Shown: positions 1 to 5,214 of the stretch, piece by piece | Numbering within the stretch: the stretch's first letter is position 1 | Layout of the letters: each line of letters opens with the position of its first letter | Source: an uncultured Mordavella sp. | GTDB lineage: Bacteria; Bacillota; Clostridia; Lachnospirales; Lachnospiraceae | Length of the DNA stretch: 26,133 nt | NCBI GenBank assembly: GCA_902406105.1 | Contig: CABPCP010000039.1 | Coordinates: 1 to 26,133 of the forward strand | Direction: 5' to 3' | Translations under genes and position numbers: made by a program | The notes under the pieces: generated by a model | Database searches by the model: none | Told to the model about the DNA's origin: nothing | The model's input: the letters and a program-made list of their open reading frames with translations, nothing else

Positions 1-15
1 TGTAACTATTAACCC

Positions 16-33
16 GTAGTCATTATTGACTAC
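16..33. promoter_or_regulatory. Perfect 7-bp inverted repeat, possible operator
   Basis: GTAGTCA and TGACTAC face each other around TTAT, 28 bases before the TTG start of the DtxR-type gene. A TATACT box lies just downstream (43-48). The position suits an autoregulatory operator for the metal-responsive repressor. It does not match the classical MntR or DtxR box that I know, so the assignment is inference. Confidence 0.4.
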
Positions 34-60
34 ACCATTATTATACTAGGAGGTGCGCCT

Positions 61-423
61 TTGGTCTTGACATCATCTATGGAAGATTATCTTGAAGCTG
101 TCCATATCCTTCAACAAAATTGTGGCAACGTTCGCAATGTTGATATATCCGCGTATTTAGGAGTTACAAAGCCTTCTGTAAGTAGGGCCATTAAGGAATT
201 GTCCAAAATGGGCTACCTTCTGAAAGAAGCCGATGGCTCACTTACCTTAACACAGAAAGGTCAACAGGCTGCAAAAAAGGTTTACGAAAAGCATCTGTTT
301 TTTACCAAGCAGCTTATCGGGGCCGGAGTACCAGAGGACATTGCAAAAGAGGATGCTTGCAAGCTGGAACACGTTATTAGTGAGGAAAGTTTTGCAAGAT
401 TGAAATTGCTGTTTGAAGAATGA
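61..423 (+). CDS. DtxR/MntR-family metal-dependent transcriptional regulator
   Basis: The product is 120 residues, the length of the short MntR-like class that lacks an SH3 domain. Residues 1-70 form the winged helix-turn-helix; the recognition part is near 34-48 (GVTKPSVSRAIKEL). Residues 74-115 form the metal-binding dimerisation helix region. Visible candidate ligands are M7, D9, E12, H78, C100, E103 and H104; the C-x-x-E-H spacing is like iron-type DtxR. The start is TTG at 61, chosen because AGGAGGT (48-54) sits 6 bases upstream and the family begins a few residues before the SMEDYLE motif. The ATG at 79 would place the ribosome site too far away. Proteins of this class repress iron or manganese uptake genes when metal is bound. 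Any such transporter genes would lie upstream of the window. The family call is firm, the metal is not known. Confidence 0.85.
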   Translation: MVLTSSMEDYLEAVHILQQNCGNVRNVDISAYLGVTKPSVSRAIKELSKMGYLLKEADGSLTLTQKGQQAAKKVYEKHLFFTKQLIGAGVPEDIAKEDACKLEHVISEESFARLKLLFEE

Positions 424-489
424 TATTAGCGGATGTGTCCTCATATTTCAAAGGAAAAAACACTCAAACAGAGCAAGAGAGCCAACGGA

Positions 490-834
490 TTATTCCATTG
501 ACTCTTTCGCTCTACATATGCCCTTTGCAGTACTATCAATAATTATAAGTTCTTTGTCCTCGAAGGTATCGAGAATGGAATCAATCTGTCGTCGTAGTGA
601 GGATTTCTCTGCCTGTTTATCAGTAAATAGGTACTGATCGGCTGAAATGTTAAACATCGTGACAAGGCGAACAAACAGCGGAAAACTGGGATATTGTCCC
701 TCGTTTTCTATGGATTGTATATGCCTTGGGGCAACATCAAGGATTTCTGCCAGTTGCTCCCTTGTTATTTCTTTTGCTTCGCGGGCTTTTTTAATGGCCT
801 GCCCTAATGGCATAAAGTCAAATGTATCATTCAT
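490..834 (-). CDS. XRE-family helix-turn-helix regulator
   Basis: The protein has 114 residues. Its N-terminal half is a Cro/C1-type HTH: residues about 10-65 include LGQAIKKAREAKEITREQLA, then DVAPRHIQSIENEGQYPSF, the usual second and third helices and the loop. The C-terminal 45 residues are charged and have no recognised domain. The ATG at 834 is preceded by AGGTGG 8 bases upstream; the in-frame GTG at 846 overlaps that site and was rejected. The gene points away from the KTR gene, with which it shares a promoter region, and converges on the DtxR-type gene. Regulators of this size are common near conjugative transposon ends and may control transfer, but no target can be named from the sequence. 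Confidence 0.88.
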   Translation of the reverse strand: MNDTFDFMPLGQAIKKAREAKEITREQLAEILDVAPRHIQSIENEGQYPSFPLFVRLVTMFNISADQYLFTDKQAEKSSLRRQIDSILDTFEDKELIIIDSTAKGICRAKESME

Positions 835-871
835 TTTATCTACCACCTGTGTATTGAGAATTGATACATCT

Positions 872-924
872 ATTATATGGAGATTAAATTTCTGTTTAAA
901 CGATCTGAAATATCTCTGTATAAG
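872..924. promoter_or_regulatory. Divergent promoters sharing one -35 hexamer
   Basis: The self-complementary TTTAAA at 895-900 can serve both directions. Leftward it is 17 bases from TATAAT (complement of 872-877), facing the XRE gene. Rightward it is 18 bases from TATAAG at 919-924, facing the KTR gene. An ATATCT/AGATAT inverted repeat (about 910-928) overlaps the rightward -10 and could be an operator for the XRE protein. The boxes are seen directly; their use is inferred. Confidence 0.5.
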
Positions 925-956
925 ATATGAAATCTCTTATTAGAGGAGGTGTACCT

Positions 957-1145
957 GTGGAAATTGAAAAGTGGATATTATGCCCTGTTTGTGGTGGCAA
1001 GACACGTAGCAAAATCCGAAAAGATACTTTGTTGTTGAATTATCCTCTCTACTGTCCTAAATGTAAGCAGGAAACTCTAATTAATGTAAGAGAACTGCAT
1101 ATAACACTTATCAAAGAGCCAGACGCCCAGACGCAGAGCCGATGA
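957..1145 (+). CDS. Cysteine-rich KTR-domain protein
   Basis: A 62-residue protein with two CxxC pairs, CPVC near residues 9-12 and CPKC near 33-36, flanking GGKTRSKIRKDT. It ends in a KEPDAQTQSR tail that I recognise from the cysteine-rich KTR family (Pfam Cys_rich_KTR). The four cysteines probably bind one zinc ion. GTG at 957 is the start because AGAGGAGGT (942-950) lies 6 bases upstream; the in-frame ATG at 927 has no ribosome site. Members sit near the ends of conjugative transposons in Firmicutes, and their biochemical role is unknown to me. A terminator hairpin overlaps the stop codon. Confidence 0.88.
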   Translation: MEIEKWILCPVCGGKTRSKIRKDTLLLNYPLYCPKCKQETLINVRELHITLIKEPDAQTQSR

Positions 1146-1183
1146 ATATGTGAGATGTGTCACAACTCATCGACTCTTTTTTT
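1136..1183 (+). terminator. Rho-independent terminator after the KTR gene
   Basis: GAGCCGATGA pairs with TCATCGACTC with one mismatch, around an inner TGTGA/TCACA pair, and is followed directly by seven T residues. The left arm overlaps the KTR stop codon. Confidence 0.7.
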
Positions 1184-1190
1184 ACAGTTA

Positions 1191-1225
1191 AGTCCACCAA
1201 ATAAAAAAACGGAGTTTGGTGGGCT
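1191..1225 (+). repeat. Hairpin (11-bp stem) in the leader region
   Basis: AGTCCACCAAA (1191-1201) pairs with TTTGGTGGGCT (1215-1225) with one G-U. It is the first of a row of stems between the KTR terminator and the sigma-like gene. It is not followed by a T-run, so it is not a terminator by itself. Confidence 0.6.
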
Positions 1226-1252
1226 GCCTTGTCATGCTCAGGTCAATGATAC

Positions 1253-1280
1253 CCCTCTAAACCCGTTGGTGTTTGGAGGG
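1253..1280 (+). promoter_or_regulatory. Hairpin hiding the ribosome site of a 24-codon frame
   Basis: CCCTCTAAAC pairs with GTTTGGAGGG (one G-U) around an 8-base loop. The right arm contains GGAGGG, which is the ribosome site for the small frame at 1288. Folding would block translation of that frame, as in leader-peptide switches. Confidence 0.5.
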
Positions 1281-1287
1281 ATTTACT

Positions 1288-1362
1288 ATGTGTTGGTCTA
1301 CTCAGGCCACTGCGCTGCTTGTCTTAAGCAGTGCATATCTACTTAGCTTTATTCAGGTATGA
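1288..1362 (+). CDS. Possible 24-residue leader peptide
   Basis: ATG at 1288 lies 7 bases after GGAGGG and opens a 24-codon frame (MCWSTQATALL..., ending SFIQV). Residues about 8-23 are hydrophobic, so the peptide could insert in the membrane. The product is not recognised. Evidence that it is translated is the good ribosome site, its location inside a hairpin, and the terminator-like stem 98 bases after its stop. Together these resemble an attenuator leader. No obvious promoter lies between the KTR terminator and this frame, so readthrough from upstream would be needed. It may also be chance. Confidence 0.4.
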   Translation: MCWSTQATALLVLSSAYLLSFIQV

Positions 1363-1407
1363 GGATAACCTGTTAAAAAAATCTTCATGTGTTTTTGGAA
1401 CATTTGC

Positions 1408-1424
1408 ACCTCTGATACAGAGGT
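1408..1424 (+). repeat. Short perfect hairpin
   Basis: ACCTCTG and CAGAGGT are separated by only ATA. No T-run follows. It may form an alternative pairing step in the leader described at 1191-1591. Confidence 0.4.
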
Positions 1425-1459
1425 TAAATATCCTGATTATAGATATTATTTTTCCTGTG

Positions 1460-1493
1460 TCCGCTTAGGCTTGTCAGCCTTAGCGGATTTTTT
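1460..1493 (+). terminator. Terminator or attenuator upstream of the sigma-like gene
   Basis: TCCGCTTAGGC and GCCTTAGCGGA form an 11-bp stem with one central T-T mismatch and a 6-base loop, followed by six T residues. It lies after the possible leader peptide and 109 bases before the sigma-like gene, so transcription of the sigma-toxin-recombinase group would have to pass it. Confidence 0.65.
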
Positions 1494-1495
1494 GT

Positions 1496-1520
1496 TGTCG
1501 TTTTTTGTCAGGAAACGACA
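1496..1520 (+). repeat. 8-bp hairpin beside the attenuator
   Basis: TGTCGTTT pairs perfectly with AAACGACA around a 9-base loop. Its left arm overlaps the end of the T-rich tract of the preceding terminator, so the two structures could compete. Confidence 0.45.
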
Positions 1521-1558
1521 CAAAGGATTTTTTAGTGTAGGCTGTCGTTCTCCACCGA

Positions 1559-1591
1559 CCAATCTGGATTTTTAAAAAAAATTCAGATTGG
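1559..1591 (+). promoter_or_regulatory. Hairpin abutting the sigma-like gene's ribosome site
   Basis: CCAATCTG pairs with CAGATTGG (plus three weaker pairs) around an A/T-rich loop. The last two G residues of the right arm are the first two of GGAGGGA (1590-1596), the ribosome site 5 bases before the ATG at 1602. Folding would partly mask that site. Confidence 0.5.
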
Positions 1592-1601
1592 AGGGAACGA
1601 T

Positions 1602-2033
1602 ATGGCTTATAACAAAGCCAAAGAAGAAAAGAAATGGCGGCTCTGGAAAGAAGCCGAAGAAAATAAATTGCGGAGCTTAGGCGTTGATGAAGATACCATT
1701 GAGAAACTCCGTGTCCACGATTGGGAAGTATTCAACTCTGACAGACGGTTTTACCAGAGACTAAAGGATGTGGCTACATACCTTGAGGAAATGGAATCCG
1801 ATGCGGAGCTGCCCGAAATAAGAAGCGTTGACGACCTGCTTAACAGTATCGAAAATCAGAAGCTCCATCAGGCTCTTATCATGGTGGACAAGCTGACTTT
1901 GCAAATTGCACTTTGGAAAATGGAAGGCTTTAGCAGCTCTGAGATTTCTAAAAAATGCGGTTTATCTGTTAATGCAGTAAATTTCCGTATGTGGCATCTG
2001 AGAAAAAAGTTAAAAAAACTTTTTGACATCTAA
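1602..2033 (+). CDS. Sigma-70 region 4-like protein of a conjugative element
   Basis: A 143-residue protein. Residues about 1-70 are charged and helical. Residues about 88-143 form a region 4-like HTH, including LHQALIMVDKLTLQIALWKM, EGFSSSEISKKCGLSVNAVN and FRMWHLRKKLKKLF. This matches the short sigma-factor-like proteins of Tn916-type and related elements. Those are thought to direct transcription of transfer or excision genes. Full sigma region 2 is not visible, so it may act as a partial sigma or an activator. GGAGGGA 5 bases upstream supports the ATG. The gene is followed by a strong terminator and lies upstream of the toxin and recombinase genes. Its leader contains several hairpins, which suggests control by readthrough. 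Confidence 0.75.
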   Translation: MAYNKAKEEKKWRLWKEAEENKLRSLGVDEDTIEKLRVHDWEVFNSDRRFYQRLKDVATYLEEMESDAELPEIRSVDDLLNSIENQKLHQALIMVDKLTLQIALWKMEGFSSSEISKKCGLSVNAVNFRMWHLRKKLKKLFDI

Positions 2034-2058
2034 TATTAAGACCGTTGCCACGGGCTAT

Positions 2059-2090
2059 GGGATGAGAGGCAAAAACTCTCATCCCATTTT
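2059..2090 (+). terminator. Terminator after the sigma-like gene
   Basis: GGGATGAGAG pairs perfectly with CTCTCATCCC around GCAAAAA, followed by ATTTT. It is 26 bases after the stop codon. Confidence 0.8.
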
Positions 2091-2554
2091 CCTTGTGTGG
2101 CGAGAATGGGAATGTTCCTTGAAAAGTGAATACCCATTCGCCAAATACTTCCTCTTTGTGATTGTGATGAGCATAAGCGTGTGCAGCGGTACGCCAAGAC
2201 CTGTTAAGAAGCAGCGAGCGATGAAAGGGGGTGATCTCATTCATTACCGACTGAAAATATCGGATTGCTTCCGATTTCGCCATAACCCACAAAGAGAATA
2301 ATGGTACTCCCGTCCAGTCACAGTCCGAGCGTGATAAAACCGTCGCAGGCAATGAGGGCGGCTCTGGCAGACCGTCAGAGGGGTGGAACTCCCGTGGTGT
2401 CAGTTCGCTACTGACCGTTTGGCGACTTCCCATAGCATTTCGGGGTGTCGAGGACAAATTGAAATGCTCCTATCATAAAGCCAGATAAAAGGTAGTCATA
2501 GGAACAGAGATTTTGCTTATACTCTCCCGACCTTAAATACTTCCTTTTGTTTGG
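2091..2554. other. Structured stretch without an assignable gene
   Basis: No convincing gene is seen between the sigma-like terminator and the toxin promoter region. One forward frame from about 2,250 to 2,488 stays open without a clear start codon and reads like protein (for example NNGTPVQSQSERDKTVAGNE). It follows a short frame in another phase that begins at ATG 2,221 and ends at 2,301. GGGGGTGA at about 2,226-2,233 resembles a ribosome site. The stretch from about 2,300 to 2,450 is more G+C-rich than its surroundings. It may be a decayed mobilisation gene start, an oriT-type region or an untranslated RNA; the sequence alone does not decide. Confidence 0.4.
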
Positions 2555-2584
2555 CTGCCTACATAGGCAGAACATACCTGCCTA
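2555..2584. promoter_or_regulatory. Direct and inverted 7-mers before the MazF-type gene
   Basis: CTGCCTA occurs at 2555-2561 and 2578-2584, with its complement TAGGCAG between them at 2564-2570. The three copies lie 25 bases before the toxin ATG and only 9 bases before its ribosome site. They can form two alternative hairpins or serve as an operator. Confidence 0.45.
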
Positions 2585-2608
2585 AATAAATCTGGGAGGT
2601 CAAACATA

Positions 2609-2974
2609 ATGGAAAGAAAAATCAAGCGTGGAGATATTTACTACGCAAATCTAAATCCTGTTATCGGCTCGGAGCAAGGCGGAACAAGACCTGTACTTAT
2701 CATTTCAAACGATGTCGGCAATAAGCATAGCCCTACGGTCATTGTCGCACCCATCACAAGCCGAATACACACTAAAGCAAAATTGCCGACACACACTTTA
2801 ATCAATGATTTTGAAGGTTTGGATAAGAACTCAATTATCCTGTTTGAACAAATCCGCACCATAGACAAACAACGCCTGCGTAAATATGTTGGTATGCTAT
2901 CCACAGTCATAATGGCAAGAGCCGATAAAGCTCTTGCCATTAGTATTTCTTTGAGGGAGGTCAATAATGAATGA
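2609..2974 (+). CDS. MazF/PemK-type endoribonuclease toxin
   Basis: A 121-residue protein very close in pattern to the Bacillus MazF (EndoA) family. It shows RGDIYYANL, GSEQGGTRPVLIISND and SPTVIVAPITSRI near the N-terminus and EQIRTIDKQRLRKYV near residue 90. The catalytic pair of the family, an Arg and a Thr, corresponds to R27 and T50, both present, so the toxin looks active. Family members cut mRNA at short sequence motifs. GGGAGGT (2594-2600) precedes the ATG by 8 bases. No MazE-like antitoxin precedes it, since the upstream 575 bases hold no clear gene. Instead its stop overlaps the start of a 45-residue protein, giving likely translational coupling. The large serine recombinase follows, so the toxin may stabilise or time the element. 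Confidence 0.92.
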   Translation: MERKIKRGDIYYANLNPVIGSEQGGTRPVLIISNDVGNKHSPTVIVAPITSRIHTKAKLPTHTLINDFEGLDKNSIILFEQIRTIDKQRLRKYVGMLSTVIMARADKALAISISLREVNNE

Positions 2975-3104
2975 AATTAAGGTAGATAAAAATGTAGCGG
3001 CTCTGAAACTCATTGAGATACTTCTTGAAAAAGGAATGATAAATCAAGCCACATATACAAATATCGTGAAACACGCAAATTCGCACATTTCACAGGCGGC
3101 TTGA
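2967..3104 (+). CDS. 45-residue SHOCT-like small protein overlapping the toxin gene
   Basis: ATG at 2967 lies inside the last codons of the MazF-type gene, overlapping by 8 bases. GAGGGAGG (2953-2960) is 6 bases upstream. The product has the pattern AALKLIEILLEKGMINQATY, which resembles the SHOCT helix-turn-helix motif (hydrophobic helix, K/E-G-x-I-t/n, then a second helix). SHOCT pieces often mediate oligomerisation. The gene ends 45 bases before the recombinase start, so toxin, small protein and recombinase are probably one transcript. Possible roles are a non-canonical antitoxin or a recombinase accessory protein; neither is shown by sequence. Confidence 0.7.
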   Translation: MNEIKVDKNVAALKLIEILLEKGMINQATYTNIVKHANSHISQAA

Positions 3105-3149
3105 TAATCAGTACAATATATTCAGAAAAATGAATTGGAGGTATGCTTA

Positions 3150-5069
3150 ATGAACACAGCAGTAAATGAATATAATTACAGATTTAAGCTCACAGATTAT
3201 TCTCTGTTTGACAGAAACAGAGCCAGAAAAGTTGCTATTTATGGTCGTGTTTCAACAGAACACGAAGCACAGTTATCTGCATTGGAAAATCAGTTACAAT
3301 GGTATGATGACCAAGTAAAATATCATCCGAACTGGACGGTCTGTGAACGATATATTGATGAAGGTATCACGGGAACACAGGCAAAAAAACGCCCTGCCTT
3401 TTTGAAAATGATTGAAGATGCCAAGCAAGGTAAATTTGATTTAATTGTTACCAGAGAGGTATGCCGTTTTGCACGAAATGTTGTGGATACCCTTGTTGTT
3501 ACAAGAGAGTTAAAAGGCATAGGCGTTGAGGTGTTTTTTATCGACGATAATATTTGGACAATGGACGGAGATGGAGAACTGCGGCTATCTCTTATGGCAA
3601 CATTGGCACAGGAAGAAAGTCGCAAGACTTCCGAGCGTGTAAAAGCAGGTCAGAAAATCAGCCGTGATAATGGTGTCCTTTATGGAAATGGAAATATTCT
3701 CGGATATGATCGGGCAGGAGATACCTATGTTATCAATGAAGAACAAGCGGAAACAGTTAAAATGATATTTGATCTTTATTTGCAAGGCTATGGTTCAATG
3801 CGGATTGCAAAGATACTGACAGAAAGAAAAAGAAAAACTGCTTCAGGACTTGTGAAATGGAGCGTGTCTAATATAATGCGGGCTATCCGCAATGCCACTT
3901 ACACAGGCACGAAGTGCTACAATAAATCCAGAAGCAATAATTTCTTGGAACAGAAACGCATCAACAACTTGGATATGTCTACTTATGAATATGTAGAGGG
4001 AGATTTCCCCGCTATTATTTCACAAGAGGTTTGGGATAAGGCACAGCAGATACGAATGAGCAGAATGAAGCCTTCTCTGGTATCAATGGAAAAGACGACT
4101 CATAGTAAGAGAGACTCAAAAGATATTTGGGTCAATAAGTTAAGATGTTCCTGTGGTTCGTCTTTCCGTAAAAATCGGTGGCATACTAAGAAAGACGGAG
4201 GAATTTCGTATGGCTATCAGTGCTATAATCAACTTAATAATGGTACAAAAAGGAAAAGAGCTGAACTTGGTCTTGATACAGATGGTTACTGTGATATAAA
4301 GATGATAACAGACTGGAAACTCGACTTTATGGCGAAAGAACTGTTAGAACATTTATGGCAGAGCCGAAAACAATCAGTCCTTATTGCAATAGACCTTATC
4401 AAGAGGTATTATAAAGAGGACAGAGGAAGTAATAATTACTCTGATGCGATTATCTTGCAGGCAAAATTGGATAAAGCGCAGACTCGATTGACAAATCTCA
4501 TTGCAATGCGGGCGGATGGAGAATTGTCAAAAGAAGAATATCAAAATATGCGTGTTCCGATGGATGCAGAAATTCAGCAGCTTCAAGATAAGTTAAATTC
4601 TGCGGAGAATGACAAACAACCGACAAGAGGTTTAGAACTTGACGAGATTATTAAGACGCTGAATACTCTGATTGATTTTAGTGGTACAAAGATTAGCCGG
4701 GATGTTATCAATCAATTTGTGTATAGAGTAACACCGACAACGGATAAGACATTTGATTGGTATATTCATTTGCACGGTACTGTTGATGCAAAGGCGACTT
4801 TTACTGCTGATGGCAGAAAGGGGCGGGCAATTATCAGATTAGAGGAAATCGAGCAGATTTCCTCATTACATAGGAAAGAAAATGAGAGCAACAGCGATTT
4901 CATAAAAAACCCCATTATTTTTTCCTTTCTGCACAGGCAGCGATTGCGCATAAATAATCATAATAATCCGGAGTGTTTCAATAAGGAGAGGCATTTAGCC
5001 TCTCCTTATTTTTGTGAAAAAGTTAACTGGGGACGTAGTAAAATTCAATTTTACTACGTCCCCAGTTAA
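3150..5069 (+). CDS. Large serine recombinase (integrase/excisionase of the element)
   Basis: The predicted protein is 639 residues. Residues 27-175 are the resolvase catalytic domain: YGRVSTEHEAQLSALENQL contains the nucleophile S35, and FARN and LAQEESRKTSERVK follow. Residues about 185-310 form the recombinase domain (YGNGNILGYDR, GYGSMRIAKIL). Residues about 330-385 form a zinc ribbon with CSC and later Cys residues. Residues about 420-495 form a coiled coil. Such enzymes integrate and excise conjugative or mobilizable elements. ATG at 3150 is chosen because GGAGGT (3137-3142) is 7 bases upstream; the TTG at 3135 would lie within that site. Oddly, the final 29 codons consist of a terminator hairpin and a perfect palindrome, so the last 30-50 residues are probably not the original C-terminus. 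A lost stop, a frameshift, or fusion to host DNA at the attachment junction would explain this. Confidence 0.92.
   Translation: MNTAVNEYNYRFKLTDYSLFDRNRARKVAIYGRVSTEHEAQLSALENQLQWYDDQVKYHPNWTVCERYIDEGITGTQAKKRPAFLKMIEDAKQGKFDLIVTREVCRFARNVVDTLVVTRELKGIGVEVFFIDDNIWTMDGDGELRLSLMATLAQEESRKTSERVKAGQKISRDNGVLYGNGNILGYDRAGDTYVINEEQAETVKMIFDLYLQGYGSMRIAKILTERKRKTASGLVKWSVSNIMRAIRNATYTGTKCYNKSRSNNFLEQKRINNLDMSTYEYVEGDFPAIISQEVWDKAQQIRMSRMKPSLVSMEKTTHSKRDSKDIWVNKLRCSCGSSFRKNRWHTKKDGGISYGYQCYNQLNNGTKRKRAELGLDTDGYCDIKMITDWKLDFMAKELLEHLWQSRKQSVLIAIDLIKRYYKEDRGSNNYSDAIILQAKLDKAQTRLTNLIAMRADGELSKEEYQNMRVPMDAEIQQLQDKLNSAENDKQPTRGLELDEIIKTLNTLIDFSGTKISRDVINQFVYRVTPTTDKTFDWYIHLHGTVDAKATFTADGRKGRAIIRLEEIEQISSLHRKENESNSDFIKNPIIFSFLHRQRLRINNHNNPECFNKERHLASPYFCEKVNWGRSKIQFYYVPS
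4981..5013 (+). terminator. Terminator hairpin inside the recombinase frame
   Basis: TAAGGAGAGGC pairs perfectly with GCCTCTCCTTA around ATTTA, followed by five T residues. It looks like the true end of the recombinase transcript although the reading frame continues to 5069. Confidence 0.85.
5023..5069. repeat. Perfect 47-bp palindrome, REP-like
   Basis: Two 23-base arms are exact reverse complements around a single C. Each arm contains GGGGACGTAGTAAAATT or its complement. The right arm supplies the TAA stop of the recombinase frame. The GGGGAC...GTCCCC ends with an A/T-rich centre resemble the hairpin in the argC leader at 20,808-20,860. It may be a dispersed palindromic element or a bidirectional terminator. 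The symmetry is directly visible, the family is inference. Confidence 0.8.
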
Positions 5070-5140
5070 GCAAAAACAGGTAATAAATCCCCAGATTCTG
5101 TGTTTTTATCAAGAAAAAACCGTGAAATATACAAGATGTA

Positions 5141-5169
5141 TTGATTTCTTTTTCAGAAATATATATAAT
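5141..5169 (+). promoter_or_regulatory. Promoter of the giant surface-protein gene
   Basis: TTGATT at 5141-5146 and TATAAT at 5164-5169 are 17 bases apart, followed by a 45-base leader with purine-rich GGGGAG and AAAGG sites before the ATG at 5215. Confidence 0.75.
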
Positions 5170-5214
5170 AAATATTTACAATGAAACGTATATAAAAGGG
5201 GAGATAAAGGATAA

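Larger units (their letters stand above)
1..5069. mobile_element. Right-hand part of an integrative conjugative/mobilizable element
   Basis: This AT-richer block carries a gene set typical of conjugative transposons in gut Firmicutes: a KTR cysteine-rich protein, an XRE regulator, a sigma-like region-4 protein, and a large serine recombinase as the last gene. The DNA after about 5,100 has visibly higher G+C and different gene content. No relaxase, coupling protein or type IV secretion genes are in view, so the rest of the element must lie upstream of the window if it is intact. The exact right end (attR) cannot be fixed without the left end or an empty site. I place it between the end of the recombinase core (about 4,870) and the adhesin promoter (5,141). 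The mobile nature is well supported, the boundary is inference. Confidence 0.8.

Noticed and set aside
1155..1575. Two forward frames of 60 or so codons at 1155-1346 and 1387-1575
   Set aside because: They have no ribosome sites and cross several strong hairpins, including a terminator. Only the 24-codon frame at 1288 in this stretch has a proper site.
2150..2260. Group II intron 5' end or domain V-like sequence
   Set aside because: GTGTGCAGC and GAGCGATGAAAG looked suggestive, but there is no reverse transcriptase gene, no full domain V hairpin and no intron-length structure.
1969..2457. Minus-strand frame of 162 codons
   Set aside because: It overlaps the end of the sigma-like gene and its terminator, has no ribosome site and no recognisable domain.
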